Positions 44,039-51,775 of a DNA stretch of 56,517 nucleotides are shown piece after piece. Every line of letters starts with the position of its first letter. Position 1 is the first letter of the stretch. The position numbers were made by a program, and so were the translations under genes. The notes beneath the pieces were generated by a model. It worked only from the letters and a program-made list of their open reading frames with translations, did not search any database and was not told the DNA's origin. Origin of the DNA: Candidatus Zixiibacteriota bacterium (GTDB lineage: Bacteria > Zixibacteria > MSB-5A5 > RBG-16-43-9); NCBI GenBank assembly GCA_030692925.1, contig JAUYBY010000062.1, forward strand, positions 1-56,517, read 5' to 3'.

Positions 44039-45304
44039 ATGCAAGATCCTGGATTGAAAATGTTTTTGTTTTTCTCCGAGCTTTTAGGTCGCTCAGTTAT
44101 CGACTCAGAGGGGAAATCTCTGGGTAAGTTAGTGGACCTGAAAGTGAAGATGGGGGAGCTTTTCCCTATGGTGGTCACCTTGAGAATCAGAAGAAGAGGG
44201 GCGAAAGCGCCTCTGGCTCTGGACTGGTCTGAGGTGGAGAGCTTGAACGGCAACCTGGTTACTTTGAAATTAGATGCGGAGAAAAAATTTAAGGATTTGC
44301 AGCTAAATGAGGGGGAGATACTTCTTAAAGAGGAACTTTTAGACAAGCAAGTGGTGGATACCTACGGAGCCAAGATCGAAAGGGTAAACGATATTCATCT
44401 GCTGATAGCAGATGGAGAGCTACGGATTGTGCACGTAGATTTCGGGATGAGGGGGATTTTCAGACGTCTGGGATGGATTAAGATGGTGGATTTTCTCACC
44501 AACTGGTTTTTCGCCTATCAGTTGCCGGAGAAGATGATCTCCTGGAAATACGTTCAGCCTTTAGCCAGCGACCCTCAGAAAAAGAATCTGATACTTAACG
44601 TTACCTTAAGGAAACTACACGAACTCCATCCTTCTGACCTAGCGGACATAATTGAGGATCTGGACCAGGGGAAAAGAGCTACGGTCTTTAAATCTCTGGA
44701 CACCCAGACTGCCGCCGAAACCCTGGAGGAAGTCGATCCAAAGATTCAGGCTTCTTTAATCGAGTCCGCCTCGGAAGAAAAGGCCTCGGATATCTTAGAG
44801 GAGATGGCTCCGGATGAAGCGGCTGACCTTTTAGCAGACTTACCGGAAGAGAAGAAAAGCAAGCTCATCCAGACCATGGAAAAACCTCACCGCGAAAAGT
44901 TAGAAGAGCTGCTGACCTTCGAGGAAGGAACCGCGGGAAGTATAATGACCAAAGATTTTATCTCTATACAGGATGATAAGACCATCAGCGAGGCAATCGA
45001 TGAGTTCAGAAAAACCACTCACCCTTTGGAAACGATCGCATATCTTTACGTTACCGATAAAGAGAATCGGTTAGTAGGGGTTTTAACTGTCAGGCATCTG
45101 CTTTTGTGCGTAAATGAAGCGCCCCTGTCCAAGCTGATGAACACTCATCTGGTTAAAGTCAAGCCGGAGGAGAATGTCAAAGACGTCGAGGAGATCTTTA
45201 AAAAATATAAGTTTATGGCAATTCCGGTAGTGGACGAGGGAAATCATCTGACCGGGATAATTACCCTGCGTGATGCAGTGGAATCGAAATACAAAGAATT
45301 TTGA
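44039..45304 (+). CDS. PRC-barrel / MgtE N-terminal / CBS-pair protein (putative Mg2+ sensor)
   Basis: 421 residues, with no membrane helices. Residues about 8-160 contain two PRC-barrel-like units (LLGRSVIDSEGKSLGKLVDLKV and LLDKQVVDTYGAKIERVNDIHL). Residues about 195-300 are the MgtE intracellular N domain: LHELHPSDLADIIEDLDQGKRATVFKSLD, DILEEMAPDEAADLLADLPEEKKSKLI, FEEGTAGSIMTKDFISI. Residues 300-421 form a CBS pair. This is the cytosolic Mg2+-sensing part of MgtE without its channel. The next gene encodes an NRAMP-related transporter with atypical metal-site residues, so this protein may gate or sense for it. The start may be ATG 44039 or ATG 44060; neither has a strong ribosome site. Confidence 0.82.
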   Translation: MQDPGLKMFLFFSELLGRSVIDSEGKSLGKLVDLKVKMGELFPMVVTLRIRRRGAKAPLALDWSEVESLNGNLVTLKLDAEKKFKDLQLNEGEILLKEELLDKQVVDTYGAKIERVNDIHLLIADGELRIVHVDFGMRGIFRRLGWIKMVDFLTNWFFAYQLPEKMISWKYVQPLASDPQKKNLILNVTLRKLHELHPSDLADIIEDLDQGKRATVFKSLDTQTAAETLEEVDPKIQASLIESASEEKASDILEEMAPDEAADLLADLPEEKKSKLIQTMEKPHREKLEELLTFEEGTAGSIMTKDFISIQDDKTISEAIDEFRKTTHPLETIAYLYVTDKENRLVGVLTVRHLLLCVNEAPLSKLMNTHLVKVKPEENVKDVEEIFKKYKFMAIPVVDEGNHLTGIITLRDAVESKYKEF

Positions 45305-45359
45305 AATACCGATTGGAGTATAAACCTTTAGGGACTGTTGAAAAACTGTAATTAGTAGA

Positions 45360-45455
45360 GTGTCATTCTGACCCCGCCTTTGGCGGGGGAAGAATCTCCA
45401 TATCGCTCAAAGAGATTCTTCGGTCGTCCATTTGGACTCCCTCAGAATGACAGAG
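45360..45455. repeat. Fold-back element between sensor and transporter genes
   Basis: Outer arms TGTCATTCTGA (45362-45372) and TCAGAATGACA (about 45443-45453), inner arms GAAGAATCT and AGATTCTTC, and a CCCCGCC/GGCGGGG hairpin inside. Half of the same sequence is at 43521-43566. This type of repeat is scattered in many environmental genomes. Confidence 0.7.
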
Positions 45456-45534
45456 TGGATTTTTTTTTCAACACACCATTCTGGTTCGCCATAGAAAGGC
45501 AAAACTTTAGCTCCAAATAATAAATTCAAAGAAT

Positions 45535-46779
45535 ATGAGAGAGAGCTTTTTTAAATCTCGCTGGAAAACCCTTCTAATCTTCCTGGCAGTAGTGGGCCCA
45601 GGGATTATCACTTCCAATGTGGACAATGATGCCGGCGGTATCACGACTTATACGCTGGCTGGCGCTAAATACGGTTATGGTTTACTCTGGTCTTTAATCC
45701 CAATAATGGTGGTTTTGGTGATAATCCAGGAGATGAGCGCCCGGATGGGGGTGGTTACCGGAAAAGGACTTTCTGACCTTATCCGGGAAAGGTTCGGCGT
45801 TAGGATCACTTTTTATCTTCTTTTAGCAATACTCCTGACTAACTTTGGAAACGTGATTGCAGAATTTGCCGGAGTGGCTTCAAGTCTGGGGATTATTAAT
45901 GTTCCCAAATATGTCTCAGTACCGTTGGCTGCTTTTTTTGTATGGATTCTGGTGGTGAAAGGTAGTTACCGGTCGGTTGAAAAAGTGTTTCTGTATGCGT
46001 GTCTCTTCTATGTTGCCTATATAATCTCAGGGTTCCTGGCAAAACCGGATTGGGGTTCAGTGACAAATGAACTGATAAAACCTCGTCTGCAATTTTCCGC
46101 AGGATACTTAGGAATGCTTATGGGTTTGGTCGGAACGACCATTGCTCCCTGGATGCAGTTTTATCTGCAGGCCTCAGTGGTAGAAAAAAATATAAAAGTA
46201 AAGGATTACAAACATTCAAGGGCTGACGTCATTCTGGGAAGCTTTATTGTTACCATAGTAGCCGGGTTTATAATCCTCACCTGTGCGGCAACGCTTTTCA
46301 AAGCTGGTATTCCAGTCAACAATGCAGCAGATGCGGCTCTGGCTCTGAAGCCCTTGGCTGGAAAGTATTGCTCATACCTTTTTGCCTTCGGGCTTTTAAA
46401 TGCCTCCTTATTTGCGGCATCCATCTTGCCGCTCTCGACTGCTTTTGTGGTCTGCGAAGGTATGGGCTGGGAGAACGGAGTGAATAAGAAATTCTCCGAG
46501 GCTCCCCAGTTCTACGGGCTTTACTCGCTTCTTATTTTCTTAGGTGCGGGGATTATTCTTCTGCCCGGAATTCCTCTTTTCCCCGTGATGTACATCTCCC
46601 AGGTGATAAACGGGATCGTCCTACCAGTGCTTTTGATCTTCATCCTAATTTTGATAAACGACAAAAAGCTAATGGGGGAATATGTCAATAAACGAGTTTA
46701 TAACTTCCTCTCCTGGGCAACGGTGATCGGCTTGATTTTGCTGAGTTTTGGTTTATTGATCTCAGTGCTCAGGGGATGA
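45535..46779 (+). CDS. NRAMP-related divalent metal transporter, probably Mg2+-selective (NRMT-like)
   Basis: 414 residues, 11 predicted helices. The helix-1 metal site aligns with NRAMP DPGN but reads DAGG (SNVDNDAGGITTYTLAGAKYGYGLLW): Asp kept, Asn changed to Gly. The helix-6 motif is APW in GTTIAPWMQFYLQASVV instead of MPH: the transition-metal-selective Met is Ala. As I recall, this pattern is that of NRAMP-related magnesium transporters rather than Mn2+/Fe2+ transporters. The upstream neighbour carries the MgtE Mg2+-sensing module, which independently suggests Mg2+. The 230-base gap before it holds a fold-back repeat. No ribosome site is seen at ATG 45535; a terminator lies at 46822-46849. 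Confidence 0.85.
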   Translation: MRESFFKSRWKTLLIFLAVVGPGIITSNVDNDAGGITTYTLAGAKYGYGLLWSLIPIMVVLVIIQEMSARMGVVTGKGLSDLIRERFGVRITFYLLLAILLTNFGNVIAEFAGVASSLGIINVPKYVSVPLAAFFVWILVVKGSYRSVEKVFLYACLFYVAYIISGFLAKPDWGSVTNELIKPRLQFSAGYLGMLMGLVGTTIAPWMQFYLQASVVEKNIKVKDYKHSRADVILGSFIVTIVAGFIILTCAATLFKAGIPVNNAADAALALKPLAGKYCSYLFAFGLLNASLFAASILPLSTAFVVCEGMGWENGVNKKFSEAPQFYGLYSLLIFLGAGIILLPGIPLFPVMYISQVINGIVLPVLLIFILILINDKKLMGEYVNKRVYNFLSWATVIGLILLSFGLLISVLRG

Positions 46780-47313
46780 GCATCAGATTAAGCTACAAAT
46801 CGCAGAGGTCGTAGTTCGTAGCGTCCGACTTTATTACGGACGTTTTTTTATTAAGGTGTAGAGACGCATGCTATGCGTTTCTACATTTTTATAAAAAAGT
46901 ATGAATCACACCTTGAGCCGGTATGGGCGTATTGCAGTATAACCGGCTCACGGTTCTGAGCGAAGACAAAGCGCAATACATCACTACCTTCTCCGATTGA
47001 ACAGGCAAGATGCCTGTTCCACCAATCCCAGAACCGGTAGACCCGGGTTGCCCCCAACCTGGGTATGATTCTCAGCAGAAAAAAATCATTCAATAAAATG
47101 GGGACAGCTTAGATTGAGATAACGTAGGGGGGCTAGGGAAAACGCTACCTCAAATGGCTATCCCCATAATCAAAAATCTTTATGTCGTTTTAATCTAAAT
47201 CATCTGTGTTTATTTACGATTGGATTTGCCCCGATGCTTTTTACAAGATTATCGGGATAAATCTAAAATCCTTTAATCAGAAACAATTTTTAAATCAAAT
47301 CATCTTTTAAAAG
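46780..47313. other. Gap between transporter gene and tRNA-Ala
   Basis: No credible gene. Contains the terminator 46822-46849, a GTAGAGACGCAT/ATGCGTTTCTAC palindrome (about 46858-46885), AACAGGCA/TGCCTGTT (about 46999-47017), an inverted family D palindrome ACCCGGGTTG/CAACCTGGGT (about 47041-47064) and featureless AT-rich sequence. Confidence 0.6.
46822..46849 (+). terminator. Intrinsic terminator of the NRAMP-related gene
   Basis: CGTCCG (46822-46827) pairs with CGGACG (46837-46842), followed by seven T residues. Confidence 0.8.
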
Positions 47314-47386
47314 TGGAGCCGACGGGGGTCGAACCCGTGACCTTTTGACTGCCAGTCAAACGTTCTCCCAACTGAACTACGGCCCC
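47314..47386 (-). tRNA. tRNA-Ala (anticodon GGC)
   Basis: On the minus strand, acceptor arm GGGGCCG/CGGCTCC, D arm GTTCAGTTGGGAGAAC, anticodon arm TTTGA-CTGGCAG-TCAAA with anticodon GGC, and T arm CGGGTTCGACCCCCG (one mismatch aside) fold as a complete 73-base tRNA with discriminator A. The 3' CCA is not encoded (CTT follows). Confidence 0.95.
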
Positions 47387-47452
47387 ATAACTACAAGGTT
47401 CAAAGGTTCAAGAGTTAAATGGTTCAAGGTTAAAGACAAAAAAACAAAAACA

Positions 47453-47480
47453 ATAATAATAACTTGCGAGAGGTTGTCAA
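47453..47480 (-). promoter_or_regulatory. Promoter of tRNA-Ala
   Basis: On the minus strand TTGACA (47480-47475), 16-base spacer, TATTAT (47458-47453), about 67 bases before the tRNA. Confidence 0.55.
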
Positions 47481-47504
47481 GGAAAATCTGTTAATCTTCG
47501 GAGT

Positions 47505-47543
47505 TGTAGGGGCATCCCGCCAAAGGCGGGACTGTGCCCCTAC
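47505..47543. repeat. Palindrome at the 3' end of the second M16 gene
   Basis: TGTAGGGGCA...TGCCCCTACA outer arms with an inner TCCCGCC/GGCGGGA hairpin; it begins a few bases after the stop codon and could terminate transcription. Confidence 0.65.
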
Positions 47544-47545
47544 AG

Positions 47546-48859
47546 TCATTTCGAAGTGAAAAGAGTCTGGTCGATTTTGGTGGTGTCTCCTAATACACCG
47601 AAATGGATATCTTTGATGTAGGTTTTAGCAGCAGATTCTATATCCTTCGGCGTCAACCTCTTAGTTTCGTCAACAAATTTAAAACTTCCCTGCCAGCCTA
47701 TTCCGGAAATCTCTCCTCTGGCTAAGAAATCTGCCTGGGCACGATTTGTCTCCAACCCCAGATAATAATTGGTCAGGAATACATCCACAGCATCAAGTAA
47801 CTCTTTCTGGGAAACCGGATTAGACTTGAGTTTATCTACCTCTCTCAACATCACTCTCATAGCAGAGTCCGGGTCGACTGTGGTTATATAAAGGTATCCG
47901 AAATTGGAAAGCCGGCTGCTCATCCCGCTACTTACAGCATAGGTAAGGTTCCTTTTGGTTCTTAGCTCCTCAAACAGACGGTCGTCCAGGATGGATAAGG
48001 CTATCTTCATAGACGCATACTCGGGCTGGGATAGATTGGGCACATGATAAAATCCCATGATGTAATTGGTAGGGAGTTTCTTTTCAACCATCCTTAACTC
48101 AGGCTTCTGCACCCTGGGTGCATAAGGTGGCTGGCTAAGTTTGTAGTCCCCTGCCGGGAGCTGGGAAAAGGTTTTCTCGATTTTTTCCTTGAGCTGATTC
48201 TCATCCAAGTCTCCCACAACTACCAGAAGTAATCTGGAGTTAACAAAATTGTCCTTATGGAAGGTTTTCAGCTCCTCAGGACTTATCCTGGCAAGAGATT
48301 CCTCTGTTCCCCGGATGCGGTTGTAATAGGGATGGTCAGTATAGAAAAGTCTTTCAGAGATTTGCTGAATGTAGGGATCAGGGTTTTCCTTCTCATTTTT
48401 AGCCGCATTGATCATCTGCTGCCGGACTAAGTTGACCTCTTTTTCAGAAAGGGTTGGATTCAATATTACGTCTGAAAAAAGCTCCCAGGAACGATCAAAA
48501 TAGTCCGTGATGCATCTTAAAGTTAAGGTAGAATAGTCGCTGGAAACCTCTGCGCCTATCTGCGAACCCATTCTATCCAGTTCCGCGCTCAAGACGTCCT
48601 TAGGGAAGTTCCTGGTTTCTCTTTTAGAGCTGTTCAAAAGAAAAAGCTCTATCCCCTGAGTTGAATCGGATAAAAGCTGGGCTCCTCCTTTAAGATAAAG
48701 ATTGGCTGAGACCACCTGGTTTGTGGGAACTTTCTTGAAGATCACCTTTAAACCATTAGACTCGAAACTTACCACGTCCTTCTGCGCCAAAAGGAGCGAA
48801 GATAAAAGTAGATAGACTACAAGGATTATAAGGGCCGGGATAGAAAGGTATTTTTTCAC
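47546..48859 (-). CDS. M16-family peptidase homologue, non-catalytic subunit
   Basis: 437 residues with signal peptide (MKKYLSIPALIILVVYLLLSSLLLAQ). It has the two-domain M16 fold, but at the position of the HxxEH zinc motif it reads GIELFLLNSS, so zinc and catalysis are lost. The RTKRNLTYAV motif with the substrate-contacting Arg and Tyr in the C-terminal domain is kept. This is the pattern of the regulatory or substrate-holding subunit of heterodimeric bacterial M16B proteases. It starts at GTG 48859, overlapping the TGA of the catalytic partner by four bases, so the two subunits are coupled in translation. Confidence 0.88.
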   Translation of the reverse strand: MKKYLSIPALIILVVYLLLSSLLLAQKDVVSFESNGLKVIFKKVPTNQVVSANLYLKGGAQLLSDSTQGIELFLLNSSKRETRNFPKDVLSAELDRMGSQIGAEVSSDYSTLTLRCITDYFDRSWELFSDVILNPTLSEKEVNLVRQQMINAAKNEKENPDPYIQQISERLFYTDHPYYNRIRGTEESLARISPEELKTFHKDNFVNSRLLLVVVGDLDENQLKEKIEKTFSQLPAGDYKLSQPPYAPRVQKPELRMVEKKLPTNYIMGFYHVPNLSQPEYASMKIALSILDDRLFEELRTKRNLTYAVSSGMSSRLSNFGYLYITTVDPDSAMRVMLREVDKLKSNPVSQKELLDAVDVFLTNYYLGLETNRAQADFLARGEISGIGWQGSFKFVDETKRLTPKDIESAAKTYIKDIHFGVLGDTTKIDQTLFTSK

Positions 48860-50235
48860 AGTAAATCCTCCGGTTTTAGATTAATCTTGGATTGGTTCTC
48901 AGAAGAAAGCATCACGCCGATGACAGAGGGTTTGTCTTTGATGTAAGTGTCTACATATTTCTTTATATCCGCACTGGTGACTTTCTTCAAGTTATCCACA
49001 TAGTTCAAATAATAATCTATTCCAGCACTGCACCACCAGAAACCCAGGTTCAAGGCGAAATCACTGCCGGTCTCCCGGGTGTAAATATCGTCAACTGCCA
49101 GTTTATTTTTCGCATACTGCAAAAGGTCGTCTGAGAAGTAATCGTTCTGGTCAAATTTAGAGACTTCCTGCATTATAGCTTTGTTAAGCTGGAGAAGCTT
49201 GTCCGGAGTGGTTTGGGCGGTGATCTGGATAGGGCCAGTGTGTTCCTGGGTGTAATAACCTAAATTGCAGAATAAAGCCAGCCCGGTTTCCACTAAATTT
49301 TTTTGAAAACTTGAGTTATCCTGTGACAAGATGTAAGAAAAAACATCTGCGGCATAAGTGGATTTGATATCTTTGGAAAGGCTCGGACCCTGCCAGATGA
49401 TTTGCAGAGTCACTGTTTTGACCGGTTGATTGACTATCTCCGCTTCGCTTTTGTTCAAAGGAGGGTGAACTGGTATAGGATATTCCTTAAAAGGATCAGG
49501 TCCTTTTTCCCAGGAGCTAAACAGCTCTTTTGCCAGCTTGAAAATCTGCTGGTGTTCTATATCCCCTGAGACGATCAGGGCTGAGTTGTTGGGGATATAA
49601 TATCTTTTCTGAATGGTCATCATCTTTTCACGGGTGGCGGTCTTGATGACCTCTCTATCCCCGATCACATTTTTCCGGCTGAAGTACTTGTACCAGAGCT
49701 TCTTTCCAATTGCCTGGTTGAGATGGAAGGAAGGAGTCGCCTCGTTTCTATCATACTCTCCTAATACTACCTCCCGCTCCTTTTCCAGCTCTGCCTGGTT
49801 GAAAAGCGGGGTCTCTATGGCATCCTTCATGAAAAGCATGCCCGGTTTCAAACTGTCTTTTGACTGGGTGAAATAGTAATTCACATATTCAGTGGAGGTG
49901 CCCCCGTTCCAGACCATGCCTAATTCCCTTTGCCGCTCCATATATTTTTCCTGATTCGGTATGGCTTTATTCCCTTTGAAGAACATATGCTCATACAGAT
50001 GGGAAAGTCCATCGTACTCAGGTGGTTCGGTATAGGCTCCATTCTTCACCGCAATAGAGATTGTTACCAGTGGAACTGTATGGTTCTCGATAACAATCAC
50101 CTCCAGGCCATTGTTTAACTTGGTGGTGAAGATCCCTTCTTGCCCTCCGGATCCAGTTTCAGACTGAGCGTATAATAAGGAGAAAAGAAGAAAGAGAAAA
50201 AAAGGAAAGCACAAGAGGATCTTTTTGTAACGCAT
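48856..50235 (-). CDS. M16-family zinc metallopeptidase, catalytic subunit
   Basis: 459 residues with signal peptide (MRYKKILLCFPFFLFLLFSLLYAQ). The inverted zinc motif is HLYEH in YDGLSHLYEHMFFKGN, and the third ligand Glu lies in EREVVLGEYDRNE, at the usual distance of about 75 residues. Acts in the periplasm with the following non-catalytic homologue as a heterodimer, likely on small peptides. The RxxxxxY motif of the C-terminal half is not evident here, which again suggests complementary half-sites. Upstream ribosome site AGGAGG before ATG 50235. Confidence 0.92.
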   Translation of the reverse strand: MRYKKILLCFPFFLFLLFSLLYAQSETGSGGQEGIFTTKLNNGLEVIVIENHTVPLVTISIAVKNGAYTEPPEYDGLSHLYEHMFFKGNKAIPNQEKYMERQRELGMVWNGGTSTEYVNYYFTQSKDSLKPGMLFMKDAIETPLFNQAELEKEREVVLGEYDRNEATPSFHLNQAIGKKLWYKYFSRKNVIGDREVIKTATREKMMTIQKRYYIPNNSALIVSGDIEHQQIFKLAKELFSSWEKGPDPFKEYPIPVHPPLNKSEAEIVNQPVKTVTLQIIWQGPSLSKDIKSTYAADVFSYILSQDNSSFQKNLVETGLALFCNLGYYTQEHTGPIQITAQTTPDKLLQLNKAIMQEVSKFDQNDYFSDDLLQYAKNKLAVDDIYTRETGSDFALNLGFWWCSAGIDYYLNYVDNLKKVTSADIKKYVDTYIKDKPSVIGVMLSSENQSKINLKPEDLL

Positions 50236-50499
50236 AAAACCTCCTGCCGATTATAAGTTTAACACCTTTTATTTCTTATACTGAAAAATTCTGATTCCAG
50301 TTTCATAAACTTTCCAATTTTACGGAAAAAGGAAGCGGGTGTCAACTCTAAAGTTAAAAAAAGGAAGACGTGAGACGGGAGAAGTGAGATGAGAAAGACG
50401 TGAAAAATCAGAAAGACCCAATCAGATGGTAAGGAGATTCAGCCTTGACTTTTCTCGATCGGAGGTGCTCTTTTTTTGGATATATTAGAAAAAGAAAAC
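50236..50499. other. Gap between the M16 operon and the tRNA-Leu promoter
   Basis: No gene or RNA seen. Contains degenerate purine-rich sequence with GACGTGAGACGGGAGAAGTGAGATGAGAAAGACGTG-type units (about 50368-50403) and a GGAGGTGCTC stretch; no strong palindrome. Confidence 0.5.
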
Positions 50500-50527
50500 T
50501 TGACAAGAATCGATAATTCAATATAAT
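50500..50527 (+). promoter_or_regulatory. Promoter of tRNA-Leu
   Basis: Consensus TTGACA (50500-50505), 16-base spacer, consensus TATAAT (50522-50527): the strongest promoter sequence seen in the window. Confidence 0.75.
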
Positions 50528-50610
50528 TATGCCTTGGAACTTGAATTGATTAAGTGGTTGGGTGGTGTGGTCTAATCACCAATCACTATTCACTAATCAC
50601 TGCTTTATCC

Positions 50611-50696
50611 GCCGGAGTGGTGAAACTGGCAGACGCGCCGGACTCAAAATCCGGTGAGGCTTAAACCTCATGTCGGTTCGATTCCGACCTCCGGCA
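50611..50696 (+). tRNA. tRNA-Leu (anticodon CAA)
   Basis: 86 bases. Acceptor GCCGGAG/CTCCGGC, anticodon arm CCGGA-CTCAAAA-TCCGG with anticodon CAA, a long variable arm (GTGAGGCTTAAACCTCAT) as expected for a class II tRNA, and T arm GTCGGTTCGATTCCGAC. Discriminator A; CCA not encoded. Confidence 0.95.
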
Positions 50697-50848
50697 TTGA
50701 AATCAAGTTTGAAGTTTGGCGTTGGGAGTTTGAAGATGTAGTTTTAGAACGATTGGCCATTTTGGTGTGCGAATCAAAACTAAAATTATCTTGACTCCAA
50801 TCTAATAGAATATTACTTTAGAGTAAAATAAATGAACTGTCTTGAACT

Positions 50849-51775
50849 ATGAAGTTTATTAATCAAATTATCTGCGGCGATGCCCTTGAGATTATGAAAC
50901 AGCTCAAGCGGGAAAGCATTCATTTAATTATAACAAGTCCTCCTTATTGGAATCTGGTCGATTATGGTTTTGAAGGACAAATTGGTCAGAGCTCTTATGA
51001 ACAGTATATTCAGGATCTTTTAGACATCTGGATTGAAGCTGATCGGGTATTAATCCCTAATGGAAAATTATGTATAAATACTCCTATAGTCCCAATAAAA
51101 AAAGAAGTCATAAATGACCAGCATACTCGCCATATTAAAAATATAAACAACGACATCGAATACTCAATTTTAAATAACACCTCTTTTCAAAGATTCAGCC
51201 TCTATATCTGGCAGAAACAAACTACTGAAAAGATGTTTGGGAGCTATCCTTATCCGCCCAACATCTACGAAAACAACACTATTGAATTCATGAATGTCTT
51301 AGTGAAGCCTGGAGAACCAAGGAAAATACCTAAAGAGGTTAAAGAATATAGTAAGTTGAGTATGGAGGAGTGGATGGATTTGACCAGACAAGTATGGTAT
51401 ATTTATCCTGAAGATGTAAGCAGAAGTGGAGGCCATCCAGCTCCTTTTCCGGTAAAGTTGCCGGCAAGACTAATCGCTATGTATACCTTCGGAGCGGTGA
51501 AGAACCTTGACTTTAAGGGCGATATAATCCTAGATATGTTCAATGGAACTGGTGCCACTTGTGTGGCGGCCAAGGCAATGGGGAGGAGATATATAGGGAT
51601 AGATAAATCAGAAGAATATTGCAAAATTGCCAGGCAAAGAGTTGAGATTACTCAGGTCAGTAAGATTGACCTGTTTACTAAGAAGATAAAGTTTGAAAAT
51701 AACCAGAAGCAATATGATCTTTCCTTAGAGCAAACTGTAAAACCCAGCCTATCAAAAGTTATCCGTGATAAATAA
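50849..51775 (+). CDS. Type II DNA methyltransferase (beta class, N4-cytosine or N6-adenine)
   Basis: 308 residues. Motif IV TSPPYW (30-34) lies near the N-terminus and motif I DMFNGTGATCVAAKAMGRRYIGID (about 228-251) near the C-terminus, the order of beta-class MTases; SPPY favours N4-cytosine. The middle segment (about 80-190) is the likely target-recognition region and has no recognisable relatives by eye. A cognate endonuclease-like gene overlaps by 11 bases, so this is the M of an R-M pair. The flanking tRNA-Leu and lower GC suggest an acquired island. The recognition sequence cannot be predicted from sequence. Confidence 0.9.
   Translation: MKFINQIICGDALEIMKQLKRESIHLIITSPPYWNLVDYGFEGQIGQSSYEQYIQDLLDIWIEADRVLIPNGKLCINTPIVPIKKEVINDQHTRHIKNINNDIEYSILNNTSFQRFSLYIWQKQTTEKMFGSYPYPPNIYENNTIEFMNVLVKPGEPRKIPKEVKEYSKLSMEEWMDLTRQVWYIYPEDVSRSGGHPAPFPVKLPARLIAMYTFGAVKNLDFKGDIILDMFNGTGATCVAAKAMGRRYIGIDKSEEYCKIARQRVEITQVSKIDLFTKKIKFENNQKQYDLSLEQTVKPSLSKVIRDK

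Noticed and set aside
44039-45304. Complete MgtE magnesium channel
   Set aside because: The protein ends after the CBS pair and has no membrane helices.
45535-46779. Ordinary Mn2+/Fe2+ NRAMP (MntH)
   Set aside because: The DPGN and MPH metal-site motifs are altered to DAGG and APW, which argues against transition-metal selectivity.
46881-47093. Small minus-strand reading frame in the gap before tRNA-Ala
   Set aside because: It is made of palindromic repeat sequence and lacks a ribosome site or domain.
47400-47440. Regulatory repeat upstream of tRNA-Ala (GGTTCAA units)
   Set aside because: The units are short and irregular and look like low-complexity sequence; no function can be supported.
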